NCBI GenBank assembly: GCA_035934555.1
Contig: DASYXT010000053.1
Location: forward strand, 22,555 to 86,554
Origin: DASYXT01 sp035934555
Lineage (GTDB): Bacteria > Verrucomicrobiota > Verrucomicrobiia > Limisphaerales > UBA8199
Direction of reading: 5' to 3'
Length of the DNA: 64,000 bases
Position numbers and translations under genes: made by a program. The notes under the pieces were generated by a model, which saw nothing but the letters and a program-made list of their open reading frames with translations, ran no database searches and had not been told where the DNA came from. Within the stretch, counting starts at the first letter, position 1. Each line of letters opens with the position of its first letter. This document shows, one piece after another, positions 8,928 to 18,971 of this stretch.

Positions 8928-9185
8928 TTACGATGAAGTCCTAACCAGCAGTGGGCTTTGGCGGGGCGTAGCACGCGGGGACGGTACCAGGGCGTCGCGG
9001 GGGCGTTCGATAAGGCAGCGCACCAGTATTCGCGGCAGGACGGTCGCGGCGACAAAGCCGGCAACAGCACCGGCAAACCGCGCCAACGCCAGGTGCGCAT
9101 CGAATAGTTTAGCGTCGAGTGCCCAGGCGACCGCTGCTCCGGCCCCAGTCCAGAACGAATACCAGATGATTTCAATTCTTGTCAT
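8928..9185 (-). CDS. Small membrane protein, unknown
   Basis: 85 residues from the ATG at 9185, which has AAGAGAAC directly upstream; the longer in-frame start at 9269 is not favoured. Two hydrophobic segments, about residues 5-22 (IIWYSFWTGAGAAVAWAL) and 32-52 (LARFAGAVAGFVAATVLPRI), suggest a two-helix inner-membrane protein with a basic, proline-containing tail. No family recognised. Confidence 0.6.
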   Translation of the reverse strand: MTRIEIIWYSFWTGAGAAVAWALDAKLFDAHLALARFAGAVAGFVAATVLPRILVRCLIERPRDALVPSPRATPRQSPLLVRTSS

Positions 9186-9468
9186 GTGTTCTCTTAAGCA
9201 CAACACTGTAGCATTCCGCGCCGGTTGGAAACGGTGGGTGTTGTGCTGAAATCGAGCTGCGGTCAGCACCCGCCGGTTTGATCTGCCAAAGTGAGGGGCA
9301 TGTTGCGCGATAGCCTTTCGCCCTCATAATGCGTTGGCGTAAGCGGAAGTAAAACCGCCCCGATTCGTGCTTGGGGCCCGCTCATAAACCCGTTCTGCTG
9401 AGACCTATTATTGGCCGAGAGCGGTTCTTCACGTATCTTGTCCCCAAGGAGATCCGGGGAACCGGCGC

Positions 9469-12213
9469 ATGAGGAACGTTGTTCATACTTATTCTCTTTT
9501 GGCGCGAATGCTGCGCCGTCTGGCACTGTGCCTTTGCCGGCGTCCCGCCTGGTTCCTTTATCCCCAGCTTATGCTGGCGGCCGTTTGCATCCTGTATGCC
9601 GTATTGCACCTCACGCTGGACATGAACCGTGACGATCTCATCGGCCCGGGCGTCAAATCGCAGCAAGTATATCGCGCGTTTGAAAAGGAATTTCCCGGAG
9701 AAGGCAACGGATTGGTGGTGGTTGTGGAAAGCAGCCGGTTGGAGCGCAACCGAGAATTTATCGAGCGGTTGGCTGCCCGGTTGGAGGCCCAAACCAACCT
9801 CTTCTCGGACCTGCTCTACAAGACCGAGCTGACGACGCTGGGGCCCAAGGCGCTCTTGCTGCCCTCCGTGGCGGACCTGGCCGAAATGCGTCGCGCACTC
9901 GACCAATACCGGCCATTGCTCGTTCAATTCAGCCAAGCCACTAACTTCGATTCGTTATTTAGACTGGTTGACAAGCAGTTCCTCAATGCCGACGGCGGCA
10001 ACGCGGCAGTCGGTCAAACCAACTTGCTTAAGGCCTTACCGTTTCTGCACAGCATTATTTCTGATGGTCTGCAAAGCATGCTGCGCCCCGGCCAACCGGT
10101 TCCGCCCTCAATGACGGCGTTGTTCAGTGGAGGCGCTGCCGCTCTGACCAATACCTACATCACTCTCGAACAAGGTCGTATTTTTCTGCTCACAACCCGG
10201 CCAAAGAACCCGGCCCAGACCGGTGAAGCCATTGAGCGCCTGCGCGCCTGTATGGCCGCGACCCAAACCGAGGTGCCCGGTGTCGATGTCGGGTTGACGG
10301 GCGGGCCGGTCCTGGACGAGGACGAAATGGCGCAGGCCGAGCGGGACACGACGCGCGCCACCGCGCTGGCGTTCGTGCTTTGCGCGGTGCTGTTCGTGGC
10401 CGCGTATGGCGAGGTGCGCCGGCCGCTTAAAGCGGCGTTGTGCCTGCTGCTCGGGCTGGCGTATGCCGTCGGTTTCACCACGCTGGTCATTGGGCATCTG
10501 AACATCCTCAGCATCACATTTGCTCCGATGTTGATTGGACTGGCGATTGATTTTGCCATTCACCTCATCAGCCGGTTTGAAGAGGAATTAGGCCAGCATG
10601 GGCGATTGGCGCGCGCGCTGGTTCGTGCGACGGCTTTCACCGGGCAAGGCATCGTCACCGGCGCATGGACGACGGCTGGGGCATTCCTGGCCATGGCCCT
10701 CACCCATTTCGAAGGCATCCGGGAGATGGGGATCATCTCGGGTGGCGGCCTGCTGCTGTGCCTGCTCGCCATGATGACCGCATTGCCGGCGCTGCTTCTG
10801 CGGGGACGCCAAACCGGGCGTGGCCGCCCGACTGTTCAGCTCCCGCCCCGGCGGCTGCGAATCGAGTTTGTCATCCTACGCCGGCCGGTCGCGGTGCTGG
10901 TGATCGCGCTGCTCCTTACGCTCGCAGCCGGGTTGAACATCCCGGCCGTTTATTTCGATTATGATCTGCTCCACATGCAAAGCCCGCGGCTGCCTTCCGT
11001 TCAGTATGAGAAGAAACTGCTGCGGTTCGCCGGGGCCTCTTCCTTGTATGAAGTTGTGCTCGCTCACTCGCTGGACCAGGCCCGCGCCTATGAGCGCGCG
11101 TTACGCCCGCTGCCGGCTGTCGCCGAGGTGCGTTCGGCGGCGGACTTTATCACCGCCGACCAGGCTCAAAAACTCGGGTTGATCCGCAGCATCAAAAAGG
11201 AATTGGCGGGCATCCGTCTCGCGCGCCCCGACTCCGCGCCGGTCAACCTGGACCGGCTTAGCGCCACCCTATGGTACTTCGCGGGGTACCTTGGTGCCGG
11301 TGCCGACGCCGCCGGCCGTGACGCTCCGAGTCTCGCACGCCAGCTCCGGTCGCTCCAGGTTGCCGTCGCCCGGTTTCGGGTCGTGATGCTTCGTCCCGAC
11401 CCGGACATCGGCCGCCGGTTGACCGAGTATCAACGCGCGTTCTTTGCTGCCTGGCGCCGCACCTTGGAGACCTTGCGTGACCAGGACACCTCCGGGCCGT
11501 TGCGGCCCCAGGACCTGCCGTCCGCGTTGCGTGACCGCTTCGTCGGTGTGACGGGCCAATACCTGGTGCAGGTGTTTCCGCGCAAGGACGTCTGGCAACA
11601 CGCTAATCAACGGGAATTTCTGAGCCAGCTTGGTTCGGTCGTGCCGCCTGACCGCATTACGGGCACGCCATCACAATTGTATGAATACACAACTCTGGTC
11701 AAAAACAGCTACGAGCGGGCGGCGCTGTTCGCATTCGCGGCCATTGTCGTGATGATCTTTCTGCACTTTCGTTCGGTGAGTTGGGTGCTGCTGGCGTTGT
11801 TGCCCGTGGCGGTCGGGAGCGTCTGGTTGCTCGGGTTTATGGGGGTTACGGGTATCCCGTTCAACCCGGCGAACATCATGACCTTGCCGCTGGTTTTGGG
11901 CATCGGTGTGACCAACGGCGTCCAGATTCTTAATCGCTACGCCGAACAGCGGGAGCCGTCTTTTTTTGGCAAGAGCACCGGCAAAGCGGTGCTGGTTTCC
12001 GGGCTCACGGCGATTATCGGTTTCGGCAGCCTTGTGACGGCCGGGCACCAAGGCATCCGCAGCCTGGGAATCGTCATGAGCGTCGGCATCGCCGCTTGCA
12101 TGGTCGCCGCCCTGACGATCCTGCCGGCGGCGTTGCGGTTGGCCAACCGGCGCGGAGTCCCCGAGCGCTCCCGGGTAACAGTTGCTTTTGGCGCACGGGG
12201 TCGAGCACATTAA
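9469..12213 (+). CDS. RND/MMPL-family exporter, HpnN-like
   Basis: 914 residues. One N-terminal helix (about 25-46), a large periplasmic loop, a cluster of helices from about 295 (TRATALAFVLCAVLFVAAYG), a second helix at about 465-485, another periplasmic loop, and a final helix bundle (about 745-900). This is the duplicated RND layout. GLAIDFAIHLISRFEEE and GIGVTNGVQILNRYAEQ occupy the positions of the two central helices with conserved polar residues. Length and the N-terminal 'DMNRDDLIGP' region are close to hopanoid-associated HpnN transporters, which move hopanoids to the outer membrane. No hopanoid synthesis gene is in the window, so the substrate is open. Confidence 0.8.
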   Translation: MRNVVHTYSLLARMLRRLALCLCRRPAWFLYPQLMLAAVCILYAVLHLTLDMNRDDLIGPGVKSQQVYRAFEKEFPGEGNGLVVVVESSRLERNREFIERLAARLEAQTNLFSDLLYKTELTTLGPKALLLPSVADLAEMRRALDQYRPLLVQFSQATNFDSLFRLVDKQFLNADGGNAAVGQTNLLKALPFLHSIISDGLQSMLRPGQPVPPSMTALFSGGAAALTNTYITLEQGRIFLLTTRPKNPAQTGEAIERLRACMAATQTEVPGVDVGLTGGPVLDEDEMAQAERDTTRATALAFVLCAVLFVAAYGEVRRPLKAALCLLLGLAYAVGFTTLVIGHLNILSITFAPMLIGLAIDFAIHLISRFEEELGQHGRLARALVRATAFTGQGIVTGAWTTAGAFLAMALTHFEGIREMGIISGGGLLLCLLAMMTALPALLLRGRQTGRGRPTVQLPPRRLRIEFVILRRPVAVLVIALLLTLAAGLNIPAVYFDYDLLHMQSPRLPSVQYEKKLLRFAGASSLYEVVLAHSLDQARAYERALRPLPAVAEVRSAADFITADQAQKLGLIRSIKKELAGIRLARPDSAPVNLDRLSATLWYFAGYLGAGADAAGRDAPSLARQLRSLQVAVARFRVVMLRPDPDIGRRLTEYQRAFFAAWRRTLETLRDQDTSGPLRPQDLPSALRDRFVGVTGQYLVQVFPRKDVWQHANQREFLSQLGSVVPPDRITGTPSQLYEYTTLVKNSYERAALFAFAAIVVMIFLHFRSVSWVLLALLPVAVGSVWLLGFMGVTGIPFNPANIMTLPLVLGIGVTNGVQILNRYAEQREPSFFGKSTGKAVLVSGLTAIIGFGSLVTAGHQGIRSLGIVMSVGIAACMVAALTILPAALRLANRRGVPERSRVTVAFGARGRAH

Positions 12214-12219
12214 CACCGC

Positions 12220-12360
12220 TTGGATACGAATGAGATAGTCGGTTCCTCTCTCGACGAGAAACAGCGCAGCCTGCTCCCCCGTGCTTTACGTCTCGCCAAG
12301 ACACGCCTTCAGCAGGACCAGGTTGACGAAGCTCATCTGGAGTCAGCGTTGCGGCACTGA
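12220..12360 (+). CDS. Possible small protein, 46 residues, TTG start
   Basis: Two codons after the exporter's TAA, in the same frame, a TTG opens a 46-codon ORF ending at a TGA in 12358-12360. The sequence (for example QQDQVDEAHLESALRH at the end) is polar, helix-like and lacks the Arg/Pro bias of non-coding frames here. No good ribosome site is visible. It could be a translationally coupled small protein, or a former C-terminal extension of the exporter cut off by the TAA. Unrecognised. Confidence 0.3.
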   Translation: MDTNEIVGSSLDEKQRSLLPRALRLAKTRLQQDQVDEAHLESALRH

Positions 12361-12380
12361 TCTCTAATCTGTCCTCAGGC

Positions 12381-15161
12381 TCAAGGCGCCCCCAATGCCC
12401 GATAGAAGCGATAGGGGAAATTGGTGGCTTGCGGGTCCACCAGGTAGAACAAACCTGGGGGCGCGACGTTAGTGCTTAAGTTGGTCCAGGTCTGGAAGTC
12501 GCGGGTGGCCTCGAGCACATAACTGTTGCCGGCCACCCCTGAAAATGGGAGCTGGAACGCGCCATTACTAAACGAGCCCGGGCCGGTGAAATAAATCGGC
12601 GGCGGGCTCGTCAGCAGAAATCCAAAGCTGCTCACCGTTTGCCAGGACACGACGCCGCCGGTCGCGCCTGTGAACCCTACGAATGCGTTGTTGGTTCCTC
12701 CCACGGTCCCGGGCAAATCAGCGGCATAGACGGCGCTAAAGTTTTGGCCGGTGACCTGGTCCACCAGGTACTCGCTAAGCTGCCGGCCATCATAACTGAG
12801 GACGACGAGAATGGGATGCCCGCTGCCCAGATCCAGCGGGAGGGTTGAAGTATAACCGGTGGTGGCGCCGTTGATGGCGTAGCGAGTACCCGTGCCGCCC
12901 TGGCCGCTATAAAGATTCAACTCAATGGCGGCGCTGGGAGCGATGCCGCAATAGCCCAGGCACCCCCCGCCACCTCCCACCGCTGTCGGCCCGGCAGTAG
13001 AATTTTGCAACAAAAACGTGGTGCCATCCGCGCCGCCCGTGCTTTGGTAAATGAATTGCGCAGTGAAATTTGTGATTGGCTGGGGGATGTTGTAGAACGC
13101 GCTACGCGCCTCGTTGTTTTGGCCGTCGGTGAGCGTCAGGACATCATTGGTGACGACCGCGCCGCCGTTTAACGTCCAGCCGTTGCCGGCGCCCCCGAAC
13201 CCGCTCAAGGCGAGAATCCCGGAAGCTGTTTTGAGGAACACCGCGGCGGCAATCCCACTGTCCGTCGCGCCGGCCAGAAACGCTCTGGCCTTAACGGTGG
13301 TGGTCGCGGTAAGCGCAAACGGTGCGGAATAGAGAGTGGAACTCGCTGTCGGTGCGGTGCCGTCGAGAGTGTAGCGAATCGAGGCGCCGGGCGTGGCGTC
13401 GCTCAGCGTCACGCTGATCGAGTTGGTGAAGACCCCGCCATTCGGCGCAATCAGCGGCGTCGATACAAAGTTCAAGCCTCCGCCATAAACAGTCAACACG
13501 CCCTGGCCCCCCACATAGACCTTCCCATTGGCAATGGTTGGGATGGTGAATAGAACTGCGGGTCCAGCCTGGTCACGAGCACCGCCGGCCATGCCGCTGT
13601 TGTACAATTCCTGGTTCAAATTGGTTGCGTTGAACGCGTGTAAAACCGCCGGAGTGCCGCCGCTGAACCCATCGGTTTGGATGGACCAGACGATGCCGTT
13701 GCTGGTGCCGTTGGCGGAGATGCTCGGAGTCGAGCCACGGTTGCCGTACGTGTAGGAAGCATGGCTGAGGGGAGTGGCCACCAGCAATCCGTTTGTGAAC
13801 CCAAAGCATTTGAGGTAGTCGCCGGTGCCGTGGTAGTACACACAACCGTTAAAATAGGCCGGTGAACTCCAAACCCCCCCAATCAGCCCGGGCAGTTCCT
13901 GCACTATCTGATTGTCATTAGCCGGATTGAAGTGCCCGAGGTTGTCGCGGTTCAGCAGATAAACCTTCCCCTCCTTGCCGCAACCGATCAGCAGGTTGGT
14001 GCCATTCCCAACAGCGCTCGGCAACGCCATCGCACCGCCCGACCCCAGGTCGGTGTCGCCTCCGTCCAGCGAGGAATAATTGTAAGCGGTAAAGTAGTCG
14101 CTCAGGTTGAGCCCGCTGGCGGTCGAAAGCTTGACAAAGCTTTCGCTGAGGCTGTAGGAGTTGGGGCTCGCAAAATTGGTGTTGAAGGTCCCATTGCCGG
14201 TTTCGAAAAAGAGGTTCCCCGCCGCATCGGCGACTGGGGCTTGCCCGCTCTGCCAAATCCCATTCAATCCACCGTTCGGGCAAGTGTTATAGGTGGCGGT
14301 CAAGGCCAGCGTGCTGGCGTTATAGCCGAGCACCCAGCCGTGATACGGCCCCTGGTCGCCATGTGACCCAAAAGCGATGTACACAGTGCCATTGAGCAAC
14401 ACCAGGCCCGGCCGATTAAGTTCGCGCAGTCCATTGAACGTCAGCACTCCGCCGACGCTGCCGTCACCGCTGCCGGCCACCGAGGGTCCGGATACATAGG
14501 TGTACGAGCTCCCCCCGTTATAAATCGTATCGCCAATGACCACCGGCCCGCCAAACTTCTCCGCACCGCTGGTCACATCCAACGCATGCAACCGATGCAC
14601 GTAATGGTTCTGGCCGGAAACAACTTCCTTGGTCTTGGCTTCGACATAAATGGTGCCGCTGCCGGGATCGATGACCGGCGTGCTGGTGATGCCGATCTCC
14701 GGCACGATATTGCCCGAATTGACATCGCCGCTGGGGACAGTGGTTACTCCCGCCGCAGCATTGAGAAAGTTCGTTTGCCACAGCGGCGATGCGTTCGTCC
14801 CGGTGTCCGCATCAAACGCATACACGCTGTCATGCTCCGTTGCCACCAACACGACGTTGTGAACACCTTTGCCCGGAATCGTCACGTTGGTCAACACCAG
14901 CGGCTGGCCGTATATGTACCCGTCCACTGAGTAGGAAAAGAGCCGTCCGAATGTGTTCACGGTGACGTTGGCCAATGTCAGATTGGTCTCGTTAAGATTC
15001 TGGCCGGTGCGCGCCAGGTCGTTGTGTTGCATGAGAACTGCCACCGACCCGGTTTGGGCGAAGCAGGGAGCCAGCGGAAGACCGGACACAACCAGCAGGG
15101 CGCTTAGCCGAAGCAGAACGGGCGGCTGAGTTCGAATCCAGGCAAAAGCGGCGTGAGTCAT
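12381..15161 (-). CDS. Secreted PQQ-like beta-propeller protein with chitobiase-type and lectin-like domains
   Basis: 926 residues from an ATG. Signal peptide about 1-35 (cleavage near CFAQ). Residues about 40-560 carry repeated propeller blades with strands such as 'VLVATEHDSVYAFDADTG' and 'GTIYVEAKTK', as in PQQ-enzyme-like propellers. Residues about 565-640 match a chitobiase/beta-hexosaminidase C-terminal domain (ASIRYTLDGTAP ... TTTVKARAF). Residues about 653-847 resemble an L-type (legume-like) lectin domain (AQFIYQSTGGADGTTFLLQN, then 'VVLSYDGRQLSEYLVDQ'). The last 50 residues form the common verrucomicrobial module YVLEATRDFQTW to FYRALG. This suggests an extracellular carbohydrate-binding protein. 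PQQ cofactor binding is not supported by visible residues. Confidence 0.82.
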   Translation of the reverse strand: MTHAAFAWIRTQPPVLLRLSALLVVSGLPLAPCFAQTGSVAVLMQHNDLARTGQNLNETNLTLANVTVNTFGRLFSYSVDGYIYGQPLVLTNVTIPGKGVHNVVLVATEHDSVYAFDADTGTNASPLWQTNFLNAAAGVTTVPSGDVNSGNIVPEIGITSTPVIDPGSGTIYVEAKTKEVVSGQNHYVHRLHALDVTSGAEKFGGPVVIGDTIYNGGSSYTYVSGPSVAGSGDGSVGGVLTFNGLRELNRPGLVLLNGTVYIAFGSHGDQGPYHGWVLGYNASTLALTATYNTCPNGGLNGIWQSGQAPVADAAGNLFFETGNGTFNTNFASPNSYSLSESFVKLSTASGLNLSDYFTAYNYSSLDGGDTDLGSGGAMALPSAVGNGTNLLIGCGKEGKVYLLNRDNLGHFNPANDNQIVQELPGLIGGVWSSPAYFNGCVYYHGTGDYLKCFGFTNGLLVATPLSHASYTYGNRGSTPSISANGTSNGIVWSIQTDGFSGGTPAVLHAFNATNLNQELYNSGMAGGARDQAGPAVLFTIPTIANGKVYVGGQGVLTVYGGGLNFVSTPLIAPNGGVFTNSISVTLSDATPGASIRYTLDGTAPTASSTLYSAPFALTATTTVKARAFLAGATDSGIAAAVFLKTASGILALSGFGGAGNGWTLNGGAVVTNDVLTLTDGQNNEARSAFYNIPQPITNFTAQFIYQSTGGADGTTFLLQNSTAGPTAVGGGGGCLGYCGIAPSAAIELNLYSGQGGTGTRYAINGATTGYTSTLPLDLGSGHPILVVLSYDGRQLSEYLVDQVTGQNFSAVYAADLPGTVGGTNNAFVGFTGATGGVVSWQTVSSFGFLLTSPPPIYFTGPGSFSNGAFQLPFSGVAGNSYVLEATRDFQTWTNLSTNVAPPGLFYLVDPQATNFPYRFYRALGAP

Positions 15162-15249
15162 AGGTGGGGTGTGCTTGGTGAAAATAACGCGGGGGTTACA
15201 GCCGGGCGAGGTGCAACAAAAACTGATTAATCTGCATCGGAACCGTTAT

Positions 15250-15280
15250 CAATGGGTCTTAAGCCCAGCATAACCCATTG
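15250..15280. other. Inverted repeat upstream of the PQQ-propeller gene and downstream of leuS
   Basis: CAATGGGT (15250-15257) pairs perfectly with ACCCATTG (15273-15280) across a 15-base loop. It lies between the leftward leuS stop and the start of the next leftward gene. No T-run follows on either side, so terminator function is uncertain. Confidence 0.3.
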
Positions 15281-15331
15281 TTACGGTCGGTCAAGCATTA
15301 AAAAACGAGGCGGCAACGCGCACTGCGGCGC

Positions 15332-18106
15332 TCAGCCCACAACCAGGTTGACGAGCTTGCCTGGCAATACGATGACTTTCCGAATCGTTTTGCCCTGGAT
15401 GAAGGGCTGCACTTTCTCCGAAGCCTTGGCGGCGGCTTCCAATTCTGCGGCGGGCGCGCCGGCTGGAACGATGATAACGTCGCGCAGCTTGCCGTTCACC
15501 TGGACCGGTATTTCCACGGTGGTTTCGATCAGCCACTCGGGGTTGCACGCCGGCCAGGGCGCATAAGCGAGAGGGGCAAGGGAGGGCGGGAAGGCCTGAT
15601 GGAGCCGAGCCCAGAGTTCTTCAGCCAGGTGCGGCGCGAACGGCTGCAGCAGAATTAGAAATGGCCGTAGAACTTCGACCGGCTTTGCCTCCCAGGTCAT
15701 CGCTTCGTTAATGAACACCATTAAGGCCGAAATGGCGGTGTTGAACCGGAGACCGTCCAGGTCCTCGGTGACTTTTTTGATGCACGCGTGCAGGGCCTTA
15801 AGCTGAACCGGGCTGGGCTGCATCGCACGAATCGAACCGGAGAGTTTGATTTTCTCGAAGAACTCGGCGGCGCGGTCCGGCGCGGCAGTGCAACTTTGTT
15901 CAAACTCGGTTTCACTGGCTTCTTCGACGAACACCCGCCACACCCGGCCGAGAAAGCGGTACACGCCTTCGACCCCTTTGGTGCTCCAGGGTTTCGTCAT
16001 TTCCAACGGCCCCATGAACATTTCGTACAGGCGAAAGGCATCGGCGCCATACTCGAAGAGGATGTCATCGGGGTTGATGACGTTCCCGCGCGACTTGGAC
16101 ATCTTCTGCCCATCTTCACCCAGGATGAGGCCCTGGTTAACCAGCTTGTAAAAAGGTTCTGGCGTGGAGACGTGTCCCAGGTCGTAGAGCACCTTGTGCC
16201 AGAAACGGGCGTAGAGCAGGTGCAGGACGGCGTGCTCGGTGCCGCCAACGTAGAGGTCCACCCCCGGCGTTGCTCGCGGGCTGCCGGCTGCGGCGGCCGA
16301 ACGGGTGCCCATCCAGTAGCGCTCGGCTTCGGGGCTGCAGAATGCCGCGCGATTCTGCGGATCGAGGTACCGGAGGTAATACCAGCAACTGCCGGCCCAT
16401 TGGGGCATCGTATTGGTCTCGCGACGCGAGCCGTCCGGCAAGTTCACCCAATCCTTCGCTCGGGCGAGGGGCGGCTGGCCCTCCGGTGTGGGCTTGTAAT
16501 CGTCCAGCGCGGGCGGGAGAAGAGGCAGCGCCGATTCCGGAAGGGCTTCGTGGTAGGGTTGACCGTCGGACCCGGTTTTCCAAATGAGCGGGAACGGTTC
16601 ACCCCAATAGCGTTGCCGGCTGAACAACCAATCGCGGAGTTTGTAATTGATGGTTTTCTTGCCGAGCCCTTTCGCCTCAAGCCATTCGGTGATCCGGCGC
16701 TTGGCTTCGGGTGTCGGCAATCCGTTCAGCGAGAGTTCGGCATTGGCGGAATTGACCGCTGTGCCGTCTGCCACAAAGCCCCGCCACTCCTGGCCCTCGG
16801 GCGGCTCAACAACCTGCACGATCGGCAGATTGAACTTCGTCGCGAATTCAAAGTCGCGCGTGTCATGTCCGGGCACGGCCATGATCGCGCCGGTGCCGTA
16901 GCTGATTAGCACGTAATCGGCAATCCAGATTGGAATGCGGCTGCCGGTCACCGGGTTGATGGCGTGCGCGCCGGTGAACACGCCCGTCTTTTCCTTCGCC
17001 AATTCGGTGCGTTCCAGGTCCGACTTTTTCGCCACCTGCGCTTTGTAAGCCTCGACGGCGGCTCGTTGCGCGGGAGTCGTGAGGCGCTCGACCAGTCGGT
17101 GCTCCGGCGCCAGCACCATATAAGTCGCGCCGAACAGCGTATCGGGCCGGGTGGTGAAGACCCGCAACCGCCGTTCCTCGGGGGCAAGCGTATCCGCCTC
17201 GGCGAGCGGGAAATCCACCTCGGCCCCTTCGCTGCGGCCGAGCCAATTGCGCTGCATTTCTTTCAGCGAATCACTCCAGTCGATGGTGTCCAGGTCGCGC
17301 AGCAGGCGCTCGGCATACGCCGTGATGCGCAGCATCCATTGCCGCATCGGCTTGCGCACCACGGGAAAATCGCCGACTTCGCTCTTGCCCTCGACGACCT
17401 CTTCATTGGCCAGCACCGTGCCGAGTTGCTCGCACCACCACACCGGGGCTTCCGTGACATAGGCCAGGCGCCTGGAATCGCGGTAGGCGCGGCGCCGCGA
17501 TTCCAGCGCGGCTGCTGCCGGTCCAGACTCGGTCGAGTTGAGTTCAGCGGGGTAAGGCAGGGTATCGATGGGTTCGGCCCGATTGCTCGCCGGGTTAAAC
17601 CACGAGTTATACAACTTCAGGAAAATCCATTGCGTCCATTTGAAATACTCGGGAGCGGTGGTATCGACCTCACGGCTCCAATCATAGCTGAACCCGAGCG
17701 ACCGAATCTGCCTCTTGAAAGTAGTAATGTTTTGTTCGGTGGTCTTGCGCGGGTGCTGGCCGGTTTTAATCGCGTATTGCTCGGCCGGCAAACCAAAGGC
17801 GTCCCAACCCATCGGATGGAGCACGTGCAGGCCGCAGGCGCGCTTGTAGCGCGCGAGGATATCCGTCGCGGTGTAGCCTTCCGGGTGGCCGACGTGCAGC
17901 CCCGCCCCGGACGGATAAGGAAACATATCGAGGATATAGAATTTGGGAAGCGCTTCGGGCCGGGTGCCGCGGTGGCGCGCGGCGAAGGGGTGTTGGGGGG
18001 GAATTGTTTCGCCCGGGTTAAAGGCGCGAAAGGTCTGCTCGGCTTGCCAATGGTGCTGCCATTTCGGCTCGATCAAATTAAAAGGATACTGTCGGCGTCC
18101 TGCCAT
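15332..18106 (-). CDS. leuS: Leucyl-tRNA synthetase
   Basis: 924 residues from the ATG at 18106, giving MAGRRQYPFNLIEPKWQ, the usual bacterial LeuRS opening; an in-frame start at 18265 would add unrelated residues. The class I signature HVGH is at 71-74 and KMSKS begins at residue 668 (16091-16105). The editing (CP1) domain lies between them (for example the TxRPDTLFGATYMVLAPEH segment). It charges tRNA-Leu with leucine in the cytoplasm. Length is slightly above the roughly 860 residues typical of bacterial LeuRS. It lies 73 bases downstream of rdgB on the same strand, so the two may be co-transcribed. Confidence 0.97.
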   Translation of the reverse strand: MAGRRQYPFNLIEPKWQHHWQAEQTFRAFNPGETIPPQHPFAARHRGTRPEALPKFYILDMFPYPSGAGLHVGHPEGYTATDILARYKRACGLHVLHPMGWDAFGLPAEQYAIKTGQHPRKTTEQNITTFKRQIRSLGFSYDWSREVDTTAPEYFKWTQWIFLKLYNSWFNPASNRAEPIDTLPYPAELNSTESGPAAAALESRRRAYRDSRRLAYVTEAPVWWCEQLGTVLANEEVVEGKSEVGDFPVVRKPMRQWMLRITAYAERLLRDLDTIDWSDSLKEMQRNWLGRSEGAEVDFPLAEADTLAPEERRLRVFTTRPDTLFGATYMVLAPEHRLVERLTTPAQRAAVEAYKAQVAKKSDLERTELAKEKTGVFTGAHAINPVTGSRIPIWIADYVLISYGTGAIMAVPGHDTRDFEFATKFNLPIVQVVEPPEGQEWRGFVADGTAVNSANAELSLNGLPTPEAKRRITEWLEAKGLGKKTINYKLRDWLFSRQRYWGEPFPLIWKTGSDGQPYHEALPESALPLLPPALDDYKPTPEGQPPLARAKDWVNLPDGSRRETNTMPQWAGSCWYYLRYLDPQNRAAFCSPEAERYWMGTRSAAAAGSPRATPGVDLYVGGTEHAVLHLLYARFWHKVLYDLGHVSTPEPFYKLVNQGLILGEDGQKMSKSRGNVINPDDILFEYGADAFRLYEMFMGPLEMTKPWSTKGVEGVYRFLGRVWRVFVEEASETEFEQSCTAAPDRAAEFFEKIKLSGSIRAMQPSPVQLKALHACIKKVTEDLDGLRFNTAISALMVFINEAMTWEAKPVEVLRPFLILLQPFAPHLAEELWARLHQAFPPSLAPLAYAPWPACNPEWLIETTVEIPVQVNGKLRDVIIVPAGAPAAELEAAAKASEKVQPFIQGKTIRKVIVLPGKLVNLVVG

Positions 18107-18179
18107 GGGCCGGGAATATCGCGTAAAGGCGGAGGCGAAACAATGGGAAACGCCGGAGCGCGCCGTCTCAAACCGCGCC

Positions 18180-18893
18180 TCACCGCTCCAGGCGTTGTCT
18201 GAGTTTTTCCAATGCCTGCGCCCGGTGGCTGAGCTGGTTCTTAATGCGCTCCGGCAGCTCGCCAAAAGTTTGCTTGTACCCGTCGGGCACGAACAATGGA
18301 TCGTAGCCGAAACCGCAGAGGCCCCGTGGCGCCAGTTCGATGCGCCCCTCGCAGCTACCCTCGAAAAGTTCGGTTTGCAGTTCGAGTTCGTCGGCGTAAC
18401 AAGTCGGCGAAGCGCTGATGGGCCCCGGCTCGAGCACCGGTGTCAATGCCAGGGCGCAGCGGAAGCGAGCGGTGCGTTTCTCCAACGGCACGCCTTGGAG
18501 CAACCGCAGCAGTTTTGCATTGTTTTCCGCTGTTGGGGAATTGCCACTGGCACCCGTGTCCAGCGCGGCGAAGCGAGCCGAGTGGACGCCTGGCGCGCCA
18601 CTCAGCGCATCCACTTCCAGACCCGAATCATCGGCCAGAATGAAGTGCGCGGGAGCCGCCTTGCCCGCCGGGTTCCCTGCCGCAACCGCGCGCTCGGCCG
18701 GCAGGCTCATCAACCATTTGGCCAGGTGCACCGCCTTTTTTGTCGCGTTGCCCGCGAAGCTCGCCGCGTCCTCGACGACCGCCGGGGCCTCAGGAAATGC
18801 GTCCAGAGTCAGATAACGGAATTGTTCGCCCAGGATGTCGCGGATTTCGATCACCTTGTGAGCGTTGCGCGTCGCAATGAGCAAATTCGTCAT
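18180..18893 (-). CDS. rdgB: XTP/dITP diphosphatase (HAM1/RdgB family)
   Basis: 237 residues. Family motifs are complete: N-terminal LLIATRNAHK for the nucleotide-binding loop, FILADDSGLEVDAL with the metal-binding acidic residues, GFGYDPLF, and the C-terminal LSHRAQAL. The enzyme removes inosine and xanthosine triphosphates from the nucleotide pool by hydrolysis to the monophosphate. It is longer than the usual 200 or so residues because of an insertion of about 20 residues after 'LMSLPAERA'. It is the first conserved gene downstream of the cassette array. Confidence 0.96.
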   Translation of the reverse strand: MTNLLIATRNAHKVIEIRDILGEQFRYLTLDAFPEAPAVVEDAASFAGNATKKAVHLAKWLMSLPAERAVAAGNPAGKAAPAHFILADDSGLEVDALSGAPGVHSARFAALDTGASGNSPTAENNAKLLRLLQGVPLEKRTARFRCALALTPVLEPGPISASPTCYADELELQTELFEGSCEGRIELAPRGLCGFGYDPLFVPDGYKQTFGELPERIKNQLSHRAQALEKLRQRLER

Positions 18894-18971
18894 GTGCGGG
18901 GAAGTTTAATGACTGAACCAGCGCGCGAAAACCCCAATCGACTCAACCCTCCAGCAATACACCCTTCAGGG

